Shown: positions 45,445 to 57,672 of the stretch, in pieces | How positions within the stretch are numbered: the stretch's first letter is position 1 | How the letters are laid out: every line of letters starts with the position of its first letter | Assembly: GCA_027422505.1 (NCBI GenBank) | Contig: JAPQWV010000002.1 | Location: 29,986,501 to 30,050,500, forward strand | Source of the DNA: Craterostigma plantagineum | Taxonomy: Eukaryota > Streptophyta > Magnoliopsida > Lamiales > Linderniaceae | Direction: 5' to 3' | Length of the DNA: 64,000 nt | Program-made: the position numbers and the translations under genes | The notes under the pieces: model-generated | The model's database searches: none | Seen by the model: only the letters and a program-made list of their open reading frames with translations | Told to the model about the DNA's origin: nothing

Positions 45445-48403
45445 ATGTCTGATTTCGACACATCGTCCAAGGGCAGCGGCCAAAAGAATTTCCAACAGAT
45501 CACTTGCGAAAGTAATCAACTTTATGCCTCCTTTGCACTGTTTTGGCCTCTCATTTTTTTCAACTATTAACGTGGATGTTATCTAATTCTCTGTCATTTT
45601 ACAACGTAATAATTTTCTGATGTTCTTTTCCATACTTGGCAGAATTGCTATTCGAAATGCTTCGATCGACCAGAAATGGGGAGTCGAAGAGTAACTGGAA
45701 GGTACTGATGGCTCGAGCCTCTTCGATTTTCTTACCATTATCGATGAGGTAACTTAACTTGAGGACATGTTTGAGCTGTAATAATAGGTGCTAATCATGG
45801 ACAAGGTTACGGTTAGAGTGATGTCTTACGCCTGCAAAACGTCCGATCTCAGAGAAGAAGGAATTTCTCGTAAACGGCATTTCTTAGTCGGCTTATTCGT
45901 TTCACCTGTATATTAGGAGGCGTAACCGTGGAAAATCACATTCTTTTTCGCAGTGGAAGAAGTCATACACAAACGAAGGCAGCCGTTCCCCAGCATGGAT
46001 GCTGTGTACTTTATTCAGCCGACGAAAGAAAAGTATAGTGTCTTTATATTTGCTGCGCTTTTCGAAAATTAACGAGTCGCTCATGAATTTTTACGTTCCT
46101 CGTTTGCGCAGTGTGGCCACGTTTCTTTCTGATATGGACGGAACGTCGCCTTTGTATAGGAAGTACGTTGAAGAAAAAGGCGTAATTTTACTTGCATGCA
46201 AACGTACACATGCATTAATTCGTCGCCCTTCTTCTGTTTTCAGGGCATTCGTATTCTTCAGTTCGCCTATTTCTCGAGATTTGGTCGCCGAAATAAAGTG
46301 CAACGGAGGCGTACTATCGCGAATCAGCGCTTTGAGAGAGGTCATAGGGCATTCTAAGTTAAATTTTGATTTTTTTTTATTCCATTCTCATTCTTGTCCG
46401 AAAATTTGCAGATGAATCTCGAGTTTATGGCCATCGACAGCAATGTAAGCGTTCTTTTTTTTTCTTCCATATATCGATCGATGCGATGATTTTAACCACA
46501 GTGCTTCATAACCGACAACGAAGAAGCCCTCGTCGACCTTTTCGGCGACGAAGAAAGCTCTTACATTGGAGACGAGTGTATAAATTCAATGGCCGCACGC
46601 ATAGCTACGGTTTTGGCTTCATTACAAGTATGCCATTGCCATCTATCTTCGAACTACCGATCAAATCGAAGCTTTAATAAAATAAACAGTGCTGATGATG
46701 TCATCTCATGCATTGCAAGGAATTTCCGTATATTCATTACCGTGCGGCCAAATCCCTGGATCCTAATACTACGGCGAGCACCACATTTAGGGATCTTATT
46801 CCTACGAAGCTCGCAGCTTCTGTTTGGAATTGCCTGGTGAAATACAAAGCAGGCTCTTCGCTCCTGCCCAATTTCCCGCAAAATGAGACGTGCGACCTTC
46901 TCATACTTGACAGATCGATAGACCAGGTTTTTTATATCTTATGAGTGATTTACGATTTTCGAACAATTCTCTGTACTTTACGCCTTCTACTTGCAGGTCG
47001 CTCCATTCATACACGAATGGACGTACGAAGCAATGTGTTACAACGTTCTAAACATCGAAGGAAATAAGTGCGTTTATGAGGTTCTTAGCAAAGAAGGAGA
47101 TCGTCTTACGAAGGAGAAGAAAGAGGCGCTCTTGGACGATCGCGATCCTATCTGGCTTGAGCTCCGCCACGCACACATAGCCGACGTACATACGCTTTTC
47201 GTGAATAAAATATTGCATCTTACAGAGACTTTCGTGAAAATGAGAATATAAACGTTTGTTTTTCAGGCCAGCTTACGGCTGCACGAGAAGATGACGAGCT
47301 TTGCATCGAAGAATAAAGCCGCCGCCCAACTGCGCTATTCGAGGTGTTTTGTTACATTCGTACTACGTATTATTTAGAGATTTTTTCCCGGGGCGTTGCA
47401 TAATTCTTCGACTGAAAAGCATAGAGATGGCAGCGGTGAACTGTCTACTCGTGAATTGCAGAGGATGGTTCATGCTTTGCCGCAATACAGCGAGCAAATA
47501 GAAAAGCTTACCCTTCATGTCGGCGTAAGCCTCCTCTCTCCCACCCACGGAAAAAAGCGAGCCAGCTCAGCGCAGGCGCTAACGTGCGCTTTTTTTTTCA
47601 GATAGCGGACGAAATAATGAGACTTGTAGGGGAAACGGGGCTTAAAGAAGTCGGGACACTGGAGCAGGATATTGCCTTCAGAGAGGCGGGCGAAAAAGAG
47701 CTTACGAATTTTCTTACGGTAAAGAAGGTAGGCATAGGCTGTGGTAGTTCTTCTGCTAAGGCTGTCTGATAATGTCGCTGAAGAAAGGATACTTTGGCCG
47801 GCAGGTATTGCCTCGGGAATACAGTTTGCGGCTGCTGATGATCTACGCAGCTACATACCCCGAGACATTCGACGATAACGACAAAATAGCGAGAATGTTT
47901 GAGGTTCTATTAGCATATCTACCGATAATCTTGGAACGCAAGTGAAGTGAATTAACTGAAACTGTCTTAGTCTTACGTTTAAAGTGTTCTTTTTGCGCAG
48001 TTGGCGCGACTTTCCCAAGACGGTACGAATGCTGTGTACAACATTAGGACGTTGCTTGAGGTTTCTTCAGACGCCGAAAGGAACTCTTCGATGATGCTAT
48101 CTTCGCTCCCTAAGGTAATATCGGGGGAAAAATACAGTCACTTTCTACATCGTTGGTGTTGACCTTTTTGGTGCATCAATAGGCATATCCAAGTCACTAC
48201 ACTTAGAATTTGTGAAAAGAAGCAAAAATTTCTATAGGCCTAATTCACCCCCCTCTTAGGCACATTTATATCTTCAGTTGGATTACTTATAGCTTACCCT
48301 TCATTTTGTTTCCCGACTCTACTGAAGAAGCGTGCGCCACGAAAGGACCGTCCCGGGGAAGAAGTGCCGTGGCAGCTTTCGCGCTTCTACCCCGTAATAG
48401 AGG

Positions 48404-48449
<46 letters not shown>

Positions 48450-49135
48450 ATAGTCGTACTTCGATTTTTATTTTTCTCGTCGGCCTCGACGCTTGCTTGT
48501 TAGGAACTCATCGAGAAACTGAGCAAAGGCGAACTGCCCGAGATGAATATCCTTGTCTGAACGGCCGCCCTGAGCGGGCAACAACACCATTGCAGGCGGC
48601 GGCGGCTCCTCGCTCGGTGAGATCGAGACGAGCGATGTGGGCCCAACCTCGAAACTCCGATGATCTGAGGTACTTTTTTTTCCTTTCTTTTTTATTTTTG
48701 TACTTTGTAGTGATTCGATTATGAGGCCTTGCTTAAATTCATCTAGCTACCACGACGAAAAGGCGGGTCGTGGGAGAATTTTCGTGTTCATTGCGGGCAG
48801 GGCGACCCGATCCGAGGTACTTGTATTACTATTATATTAATAACTCGCTTTTATTACACGAACTCATCTTCGTTTTCAAGCCAGTCATTGCCTATTTCTT
48901 TCTTACAACAGCTGAGAGTTTGCCATAAGCTGTCGGCGAAGTTACGAAGAGAAGTCATCTTAGGATCGTCCACTGTGTATGATCCGCAGCAGTTCATCAC
49001 GGTGAGAGATTAATTTACTTTCTTGCCCTTTTCGTACTACACTCCATGCCCGACCCGAATTCTTACCCTACAACAACTCATCTCTTCACTTTCACGTTGC
49101 AGAATTTGAAGTCAATGGGTCCGTGTGGTGTTTGA
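45445..49135 (+). CDS. KEU: KEULE/SEC1-like Sec1/Munc18 protein, with one frameshift
   Basis: SM protein that binds syntaxins such as KNOLLE in vesicle fusion at the cell plate. Twenty exons: 45445-45511, 45643-45701, 45788-45869, 45954-46032, 46112-46162, 46244-46340, 46412-46444, 46502-46627, 46720-46926, 46997-47185, 47267-47343, 47425-47524, 47602-47727, 47805-47903, 48001-48114, 48328-48402, 48504-48669, 48747-48816, 48912-49001, 49103-49135. Typical blocks: PSMDAVYFIQPTKEN, LILDRSIDQ, HEWTYEAMCYN, WLELRHAHIAD and WQLSRFYPVIEELIEKLSKG. In exon 17 the frame changes between GELPE and DEYPCLNG. Exon phases agree only if one base is missing there; as written, a stop follows after about 545 residues instead of about 650. 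The linker before IFVFIAGRATRSE is also short. Pseudogene or sequence error. Confidence 0.85.
48115..48327. mobile_element. Possible Copia LTR scrap inside a KEULE-like intron
   Basis: The intron contains TTTCTATAGGCCTAATTCAC followed by CCCCCCTCTTAGGC, which resembles the 3' end of Ty1/Copia LTRs next to the primer site. No other part of an element is seen. Confidence 0.35.
48409..48445. repeat. (TA)n microsatellite in a KEULE-like intron
   Basis: About 18 TA units begin a few bases after the donor site of the intron following exon 16. Confidence 0.9.
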
Positions 49136-50416
49136 TGACGTAAGTTCCATGCATGCATTTGTGACGTCATTATTAGGCAATTTATATTGATTTATTTAAA
49201 TACAAGGTCATTACTAGTAAAGCTCGCTAAAGCAGATTCCTTTTCATTACGACCACGTTTGAGGCCTATTGCGAGTTTTTTCTTTTTTTTTTTCTCTTCT
49301 TTTGATTATCACGTCTAATCTGCTGCAATTATTCGAATTATGTGTGTTTGTTTTAGGTGTTGAGTACCTAGCTAGATAATGTGCTCAAACGGTAGATCTA
49401 CTAGTACTATCGATAAAGAGAATAAATCGTCCGTAAAAGTCGATAAAAATTGGATCAACTTCTATAATCAAGAGAGCTCAAGGCCCAATCACACAACAAT
49501 TTTCAAACTCTAATTTCCTCAACAAAAAAAAAACAAATAAAAATCGAAAGGGTTTATGTGCCTGGTTACATCAATGATTATGTCCACCTTTATCTTTATA
49601 TCATGTTTTCCAATATTACAAGTGTAGTGATTGACTATAATTGTACGGATAATTATTCTGAATTTGGTAAGCCGTCAGTGTTACAAACCATCTACTTAGT
49701 TATTTCACCCATAATTTCGCTAATATCACTAAACTAATCCCTGCCGACAGAAATGTGTCTCTCGTCTAATTGCGTAATTACAGTGTAATACATCTTTACT
49801 AACTCTTTCTTACCTTTTTGTCATTGCACGGTGGTTGGACGACTAAATGAAGAAAGCAAATAATTGCGTGACCTACGCATATAAATATTATTGCATCTCA
49901 ATATAGTAGTGTTACCGACATTATTAAGCATCATTACGTTTATAGACCATAGGGTATCATTAAGTATTCGAAACAAGTAAGAGTTAAAACTAATTAATCC
50001 CTTCAAAATAAATACATATCGAGTAAATAAATACACAACACATAGCTGTAATAACTAATGATGCATTTCTATCAAATCTACAAAAGAGCCGAAAAAGTAG
50101 TTAAAATCTCTTTGGTATCGCATCACTATCAAAGCCAACAACCCTCCTTTTTCTTCACAAATCATGGGAAAGAAAAGAAAAGAGCATCCATGTCCCCTGA
50201 ACCTGCCCGAATATGCCGTGCAAGCCCGAGCCCGGGCCCGCGTATAAATACGGTCGCCAAGCTTTCTATCGATCGATCAATGGAGGCGTCGACGGAGGAT
50301 TCTAATGATCAGTTGATCACATGCTCCTGCGAAATTAATATTACATGTTATCGACACTAAAGATTAATTTACGACGTAAACTGGCCTAAAACGAATGAAA
50401 AAAAAAGTTGAAAATC
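49136..50416. other. Intergenic
   Basis: AT-rich sequence between the KEULE-like 3' end and the 3' end of the hAT-derived gene. No coding signal or clear repeat. Confidence 0.5.
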
Positions 50417-52747
50417 TTACGCAGAGGAAGTATCGACGAAGACCTCATTGAGCAGATGATCGTCCTCCTCGCCATTGGCGAGGGCGAAAAGCTCAAACTC
50501 CGCCTTGTCTTCGTCGTTACACGAATCCCTCTTCGAACTGTTAGCAGAAATGAACAAGAGCTTCTGAGCCCTTTCGATCCCAACCCTCGAACGGGCGTGG
50601 GCCCCGGCCCATTTCGCCAACGGGGAATTGCTCCAAGGATCGCAAGAAGTAGCTCGGAGGAATATCAGCCTAACTGCTATTTTTCCCAGGAGTTTAAAAT
50701 CGTTCAAGTGAGTTTCCCACACGAGCCTACTGCTCTGAGGATTGGCAAGCTTCATTTTCCCGGTACTTCGATCCATTTGCTTCAGCTGAACTGCTTGGGC
50801 ATAGACTGGGTCGAGCCCTTCGGCCCTCCACTTCATAAGCTCCATAAGGGCTATGTGAGCTTCGTCTTTGGACACAAGCCTTGTTATGAGCTTGTCCACG
50901 TCTTTCTCTTGTTCGGGCGTCAGACATTTGAAGGGAGGTAAGTACTTCCCATTACTCTCGGGAATCAGATATAAGGGATCGAGCACGAACGCAGCTGCCC
51001 AAGAAGGGTGGTAGTTTTTCTTGAATCTCTTATCGACGATCTTTTCGACGGGTCCTTCAGCTACTTGGTACTTCGAACACCATTCTTTGGCTTTCATCCT
51101 AAGTTCTTCCCAGAGTGGTAGGCACCGTCCGATTCTTGGCTTGTCTGATTCGATTTCTTGAGCCACGCCTTTGATTAGCTTAATCAGGGAAAGAGCTGCT
51201 TCAATCTCCCTCCAATAATGAGGATTCCTCACCATTTCTTCGATTTCTCTGGCGAAGGGTTCTTCCATCATCGTCGATTTGTAAGGCTCGTCGACTAATG
51301 CTAGGTGAAGGGCGCGAGCTGAGGTCAGTACATCCTCGATCATCGTACAGATGAGCCCGAAATCTGATCTTTCCAAGCCTTTACAGGGGACTCTCAAAAG
51401 GCCAGCACGACCATACTCTTGAAGCTGATGTTTGTGAAAGCTGTGCCTTACCTGCGAGTTACTGTTCACGAAATTCGCCAGTTTGAAGCAGTTAACAGAG
51501 ACATTCTTGAACAGAGGAAGCTCTGTAACGAAATCTTTGATCAAACTGTTGAAGGCTTGGTATTGGCAGCAAAGATTCACCATCCAATGATGTTGGTTCT
51601 CAAGATTTTTCAAGGCGGTCGATTTGAACTTGTCCGAAACGATCCCCACGCATTGTTTCGACATGTTCCCGCAAATTTCCATTACAGCATCTGCTAAGAT
51701 CTCCTCAGCATACTTATGGGGGACATAGCCACTGCAAAAGACTGCTTTTCTGAACACACTGCTCCCATTTGGAAGATTCAGGGACAAGCATACAAACTTG
51801 TCGTCCCCAAGATTCTTACCGCACTTCCACCCATCGGTAACTAACTGAAAGAACATCGCATCGCGGATTACAGCCTCAGATTTGGCTCTCATTTCCTCGT
51901 ACTTAGCATCCAGTCTGCTGCCTAACAAGTCCCTTTTCGAAATTCCTGGTAATCCTACTTGACTGAGGAAAGATTTGAACTTTGGATGCTCGATGCTCGA
52001 AAAGGACATTGACCCACAGCATTCGTAGGCCCAACTCGTAAGAAAATCGAAAGCAGAATCTATCTGAGCCTTGTTCAGAATCGGACCAGGCGATGACTTA
52101 GGACTCTTTAGTCTCTTTACGCTGTCTTCTAACATAGCCAAAGCCCCTAAATCCCCCTTACCGCCTGAAAGAACTAGGTGATGTTGGCTTTGCTGATTCT
52201 GATTCTGATGATAGCGAGGGAGACCAACGCCATAAACGTTAGTAGGGGAAGAAGAAGAAGTAGCATTCACAGCGCCAACACCAAATCTCGAAGGATCCAC
52301 CACGGCCAAAGGCGGCACCACAATGCCGCCGCCGGCGGAGCTCCCACGACCGCCGCGACGCTTACGTTGAGTCGGCGGCGATGCGGCCGGGGAAGCCAGT
52401 GGAGGCGGAGGCATGATTGAAGATATGGGCTTTGGGGCTGAGGCGAAATTAGGACAAGTACCTCTCTTGAGGTGCTCCGAGGCTGTCCGCGAAGGGTTTG
52501 AGGCGGAGAAAACGGCGTCGCATAGGGAGCATTTGAGCTTCACGGCTTTGGGCAGACCAGTGTCACTGTTGTGGACCAAGACTGGTTCTAAGTGGCTCCA
52601 ATACCACGCGCCTTTCCCTCTGATGGCTTTTGTACGGACCATCACTAAGCCCTCGAACCTTTTCTGTACGGCCTTGGCCGCAGCCTCGTCGGAAGAGGAG
52701 GACTCCACCGCCGCCGCCGCCGCCGCCGCCGCGTTTGGTGCGGACAT
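50417..52747 (-). CDS. Domesticated hAT-transposase-like BED/DUF659 protein
   Basis: Intronless, 776 aa from MSAPNAAAA (an upstream in-frame Met at 52795 would add 16 residues). Residues about 30-100 hold GLVMVRTKAIRGKGAWYW and KCSLCDAVFSASNPSRTASEHLKRGTC, a BED-like zinc finger (C, C, H, C). Pro/Ser/Gln-rich linkers follow, then a DUF659-type transposase core: FFQLVTDGWKCGKN, GIVSDKFKSTALKN and FVLDPLYLIPESNGKYLPPF. It matches the conserved plant gene pair typified by Arabidopsis At1g12380/At1g62870. No terminal inverted repeats flank it and the frame is clean, so I infer a host gene of transposase origin, probably DNA-binding. A (GCC)n run near 52707-52733 encodes the N-terminal alanines. 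Confidence 0.85.
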   Translation of the reverse strand: MSAPNAAAAAAAAVESSSSDEAAAKAVQKRFEGLVMVRTKAIRGKGAWYWSHLEPVLVHNSDTGLPKAVKLKCSLCDAVFSASNPSRTASEHLKRGTCPNFASAPKPISSIMPPPPLASPAASPPTQRKRRGGRGSSAGGGIVVPPLAVVDPSRFGVGAVNATSSSSPTNVYGVGLPRYHQNQNQQSQHHLVLSGGKGDLGALAMLEDSVKRLKSPKSSPGPILNKAQIDSAFDFLTSWAYECCGSMSFSSIEHPKFKSFLSQVGLPGISKRDLLGSRLDAKYEEMRAKSEAVIRDAMFFQLVTDGWKCGKNLGDDKFVCLSLNLPNGSSVFRKAVFCSGYVPHKYAEEILADAVMEICGNMSKQCVGIVSDKFKSTALKNLENQHHWMVNLCCQYQAFNSLIKDFVTELPLFKNVSVNCFKLANFVNSNSQVRHSFHKHQLQEYGRAGLLRVPCKGLERSDFGLICTMIEDVLTSARALHLALVDEPYKSTMMEEPFAREIEEMVRNPHYWREIEAALSLIKLIKGVAQEIESDKPRIGRCLPLWEELRMKAKEWCSKYQVAEGPVEKIVDKRFKKNYHPSWAAAFVLDPLYLIPESNGKYLPPFKCLTPEQEKDVDKLITRLVSKDEAHIALMELMKWRAEGLDPVYAQAVQLKQMDRSTGKMKLANPQSSRLVWETHLNDFKLLGKIAVRLIFLRATSCDPWSNSPLAKWAGAHARSRVGIERAQKLLFISANSSKRDSCNDEDKAEFELFALANGEEDDHLLNEVFVDTSSA

Positions 52748-53492
52748 TGTGAGCAAGAAACAGTGATGCGAAACAAATGTGTTTTCCCTTTCCAATTGAT
52801 CTCCTCTCTTGATGACTGCGTTTCGTTCCTATTTGTGATTTATGTTTGAGGGCTTTATGAGAATTGCCGGGAATTTCATGACTCCGCGGAGCACGTCGGC
52901 GAGGTGGCCTCACGGAGGACAGCGGCGGGATTGGCTTTTGCAAGGGTTGCGCCGCCGCCGCCTGCAGTGATGGTGGAGAGAGAGAGAGAGAGAGAGAGGT
53001 GCAGGGGTGCAGCGAGTTTTGGCTGATTTCTAACTCAGTGGAAGGAAGTGTTGGTTTGTTGTATATACACGCGCCCTTAAACTGCACTGTAGTATGTATG
53101 TATTACTTCCTCAGAACAGAAGATTCTAAACGATGTATGTCTGTTGGTTTATATTCCACTTGTTATAAATAAATTAATAATTAAAATAAAAATAAAGTTA
53201 GAAGGCTAAACTACAGTTGAAAAATTATTGTGAATATCATGGCATCGTACTCAAATTTGTATAGAAAAATCTAGTGAATAATAATACATGACGGCAATAC
53301 AAGAGTGGAGATTCTTTTTCCTCCATCAATCAAGTAATGAAGAGTGGAGATTCTTGCAAACCAAAAGGAAAAGACATTATTATACATGTGAAAGGTACGT
53401 TTTTTAGTATTGAACTTTATATATATATATATATATATATAGGTATATGTATATAATATTGTTAAATAAGAGTGATGACGCAATGTCTCCTT
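52748..53492. other. Promoter side of the hAT-derived gene
   Basis: Includes a short (GA)n run near 52979-52998 and a (TA)n run near 53418-53441. Otherwise AT-rich without coding signal. Confidence 0.5.
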
Positions 53493-53797
53493 GGGGGCGT
53501 TTGTTTTGGGATGATCCTCCAAAACATCAACGTGATCCTTCCATCGATTCCTAGTCACCGCATTTGTTTAGCGTGGGTGATGAATCATCACCGTGATAAA
53601 GGATCACCGAGTGATCAAAACGGAGTGATATTTCAACTTTTGGTTCACCCCAAAAAGTAGGGTGATCATCCATCACCGCGGTGGGGTGATAATTTCAATA
53701 TTTTTTGGACAAAATTATCCCTTATATTTTAACATGAATTCCTTATATATCCTTAGTCCTATTTTAAATTACATAACCAACATATTTAAATCTTAAA

Positions 53798-53828
<31 letters not shown>

Positions 53829-54319
53829 TATATAATGCTTAAAAAATAAAGGAATTATGTTGAAGGAGTATAGAGCATACTTATAATTAACAATTGATTA
53901 ATCTATTAAAGCTTTAAAAAATAAAATAATTATATTGAAGAATTATATTAAATACTTATAATTGGTTAAAAAGCCTAAAAAAATAATATATCTATTGATC
54001 AATTAACATGCTTATAACTAATGCTTAAAATAATACGTGATTTTCAAATATTAATAATAACAATCACGTTAAATATTACCTCAAATGAACATACTAAAAC
54101 ATTTTTACTTACATAATTTACATAAGGTTAAATATGACATTTACACAACATCACCCCAGACATCACTGCAATTAAACAAACACAATATTCCAATATCACA
54201 TTGATATGCAAAATGAAATATCACCTCAAAGCAAACATAGTGATGACATATTACATTGATCCACATCACGATGATGTGAGTACCACCGTGATGTTGGATC
54301 ACCATAAACAAACACCTCC
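53493..54319. mobile_element. Nonautonomous DNA transposon with imperfect TIRs
   Basis: Left end GGGGGCGTTTGTTTTGGG and, as reverse complement, right end GGAGGTGTTTGTTTATGG. Inside both ends GTGATCC and ATCACGGTG-like motifs recur in inverted order. The interior is AT-rich and noncoding. The end sequence resembles PIF/Harbinger or hAT MITEs. No clean target duplication was found, so the exact ends are approximate. Confidence 0.6.
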
Positions 54320-55423
54320 TAAGTTAAATCCGAGTCGAGCTGACATTGAGTTCTTAATAAGATAATATAGCTTGGGACGGTGAACTTGTATAATGTATAA
54401 AAATTTAATCATTTTATAGTATTAGTGCTACATAACATGATTTAATCGTGGGCAAACCTATGTTATTGTGGGTCTAAATAGTATTTTCTTATTTATTTTT
54501 TATCTTCTTTTTTCTTCTTCCTTTTTTCTTCTTTTCCCCACCAATGTACTACTTACTAATCCTTTTCATCGTTTATTTAAATTTAGATATGTATTTTGAG
54601 ATTTTCATTAAAGAAAAGGTATTATATGCTCATGTAGCTTTCCATCTGTCCTTGTTTCATGTTACCTCACCAAATAAATAATTAACAAGTATTTTGTTCA
54701 ACTCTACTCAAATTTAGAATATTCCGAAAGGGATTTACTTTTATACCCCGAGTAATGAATTAATATTCACGAGATTATAACATAAGGGTGACGTATTATT
54801 TTTGGCTCTAGTACATAGGCATAGGTGACAATCAATACACTACGCAAACGCATCATATACTGTAGAGGAGCAACAAAGTCTACGAAATAATTACGCAGTC
54901 GAATATTAAATTATATAATTTTTCCACTTTTATAAAGTATGATGAATTCTATATTATATTTTCTGATCGTGGCCATAATAGGCTTAATCGAGGAGCACAT
55001 AAAAATCAAACACAACACGTGAAAATGCATTATTTTTCACTTCCACTTTGTAACCACTTTGTCTTGATCTGATTTCAAGAATATTAAAATTTACTGATAT
55101 TGATGGTAATTCAGTATCAATATTCAATTTGTTTTTCTAAAGAAGTTTATATCCAAATATTGCATGAAGGCCCATGCATGTACATGAATATTCTACGCGA
55201 GTTGTTTGTGATTTTTCTGGCAATGCAATTAATGAATTCAAAATGTTTGGTAGGAGTTAAAAACAACTATGAAAAGGCCGTGGATTTGATGACAATAAAA
55301 CAAACTTGAAGGATGAAAAATACAATTTCTTCTCAATCGATTGATGGCAAAAACTCAAACTGGGTAAGTAAAGCCCAATAAGAAGGAAACAATAAAAGAA
55401 TATCAAATTAAATGGAAACAAGA
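54320..55423. other. Intergenic, AT-rich
   Basis: No coding signal; nothing recognised. Confidence 0.5.
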
Positions 55424-55431
55424 AATCTGAA

Positions 55432-55632
55432 TAGGGCTGGGGAAAAATACCGAAATATCGAAATACCGTCCTTATCGTATCGAATCGTATCGAAAATATC
55501 GAAAATTTTGGTATACCGAAGTTTTTGGTAAGGTATGATACCGAACCGAAAATTTTCGGTACGGTAATGGTATGAAAGTTTTTAAAATTAGGTATACCGA
55601 TTATACCGAATACCGAAATTCTAAAATTTTCA

Positions 55633-55683
<51 letters not shown>

Positions 55684-56344
55684 CTATATATTATATTATT
55701 TCAAAAAATATAAAATGAAAAATAAGGATCTTCATAAACTTATTTAGCCCATAAATTATTAACTTATACACAACTTTCTAATATTAGGTCCATCATATTT
55801 TACTTATGTAACTCAAGTAACGTATAATTTTTGCCTTTTTAGTGTTTTTTTTTCATGATTTCTGAAAGCGTGAAGATGCAATGCAATTACTTTTTGTTAA
55901 TCTTCACTAATTTTTTAAATATAGCCGCTTCGTTCTAATTAATCTGTATATAAAGTTGTATTTTGTGGTTATGTAAAGTTTTTTGTCTTACTAACGAGAC
56001 TAGCTAAAATATGTAAATTATTAAAGGTTAAAAATCTTTGTATTTTGAAAAATTTGGTATTAATAATCTATCTTATTGGGGCCTAAGGAGTTTGAATTGA
56101 TTAAAAATTCCAAAACAACGAATTAACGAGTCACGAGACATGCATGGTAAAAAACCCTCTGTATGAATGGTATAGAAGGTATGATACCGATACCATACCG
56201 AAATTTCGGTATGATACCGTATCGAAATTTAAGGTATACCGAAATTTTGGTATGATATTGGTATGATTTTTTTGGATACCGAAATTTCGGTACGGTATAC
56301 GGTATCACAGGTTTGGTACGGAATACCGTACCGAACCACCCCTA
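55432..56344. mobile_element. hAT-type nonautonomous element (913 bp) with perfect 8-bp TSD
   Basis: Flanked by AATCTGAA at 55424-55431 and 56345-56352. Ends are TAGGGCTGG and CCACCCCTA (complement TAGGGGTGG). Subterminal regions carry many copies of ATACCGAAATTTCGGTAT-like palindromes. The interior is AT-rich with a (TA)n(CA)n tract near 55638-55683. The 8-bp duplication and TAGGG ends indicate the hAT superfamily. No transposase is encoded. Confidence 0.9.
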
Positions 56345-56585
56345 AATCTGAACACTGTTGTCGTGTTAGCATAGCAGTTCCAACGATACAGAAATCACAT
56401 CCGAATCTTTGTGAATTAAAGCACCTGAAGCTTCTTTAGTTCGCGTCGGAAGCTGTCTATCACAACCATCCTTATTTATATATTTATTTTTTCATTTATG
56501 GTTCTGACTTCTGAGGAGGATAAAATATCTTAAATTGAATTTTCGATTTTGCTGGAAAAGGGGAAAGGAAATAATTTAAGGTGCT

Positions 56586-56631
56586 GAAGAAGAAGAAGAA
56601 GAAGAAGAAGAAGAAGAAGAAGAAGAAGAAG
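56586..56631. repeat. (GAA)n microsatellite in the cornichon 5' UTR
   Basis: About 15 AAG/GAA units end two bases before the cornichon start codon, so this purine run almost certainly forms the end of the 5' UTR. Confidence 0.85.
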
Positions 56632-56633
56632 AT

Positions 56634-57672
56634 ATGTGGGGCTTGTTCGCATGGGTGGTTTTCTTCTTTATGGTCATCGCTCTTCTCGTTATGGTTGTTT
56701 TCCAGGTAATTTAGCTTCCAATCGTATGAATCTAACAGTTTTTTTACATGATAAAAAGTGGGTTGGTTCATTATGTGGCAGTAGTGTTCAAAAGTTTTGA
56801 TCTTTCATCAATTTTGTGGTATTATTCCTTCAAGCTGAAATCTTTGTGGATTGCTGAACTAAGTATTAAACTCGTACGAGATACTCACTGCAAGAAATCG
56901 ATGGGTTCGTAAGTGGCATGCAATCCATCGGCTTCCTTGTGTTTTTTCAAGACTTGGACTTTATATGTTTCATGATGAGCAGAGGGATGTGCCTTCAGGC
57001 TATAAAGTTTCGATGTTTTGAGCTAATGAGCTGTAGATTTTAGTTAGACTTATAGCAGTGCCATAGCCTAGAAGATTGATGGCATCATTAATGGATCCAA
57101 TTTCTTGATAAGCCTTTTATATGTTAAATCGGTTTTTATGCAGCTTATGTGCTTTGCGGATTTAGAGTTTGATTACATAAATCCCTACGACACTGCCTCT
57201 CGAATCAACAAAGTGGTATTACCTGAATTCATAACGCAAGGAGTTTTATGTCTCCTCTTCCTTATAACAGGGCACTGGTTCATGTCCCTTCTCTGCGTTC
57301 CATACCTCTATTACAACGTCAGATTGTAAGATATATTTATTACTCCTCTTCGTCTCCTCTCTGTGTGTCCTTGAGTGAATGTCTTCTAACTGTAGTTCTT
57401 TTGTGCCTATGATCAGATACCTCGATCGACAGCACCTTGTAGATGTAACGGAGATCTTTAACACGCTCGATCGTGAAAAAAAGAAGCGGTTTTTCAAGCT
57501 CGGTTATAACGTTCTCCTACTTTTCATCTGCATGTTCTGGTGAGTCTTTTCGTTCTTCATATATAACATTAAAATGTAGTATCTAAACGATGTGCTAATA
57601 CTGTGGTTACTTTTTCGTTTGGCGTTTTTTAGGATGATCTACAATGCGCTGGAAGATGATGAGGAGGTATAA
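56634..57672 (+). CDS. CNIH: Cornichon family cargo receptor
   Basis: ER-to-Golgi COPII cargo receptor. Exons 56634-56705, 57144-57325, 57417-57539 and 57633-57672 give 138 aa, the family size. The first transmembrane helix starts right at the N-terminus (MWGLFAWVVFFFMVIALLVM). The conserved block CFADLEFDYINPYD, followed by ASRINKVVLPE, is the cornichon signature. Further helices cover VLCLLFLITGHWFMSLLCVP and LLLFICMFWMIYN. The tail ends in acidic residues (LEDDEEV). YLDRQHLVDVTEIFNTL is the plant-type cytosolic helix. The start codon follows a GAA repeat. Confidence 0.93.

Noticed and set aside
56496..56771. 91-aa minus-strand frame with poly-Phe
   Set aside because: Reverse reading of the GAA microsatellite.
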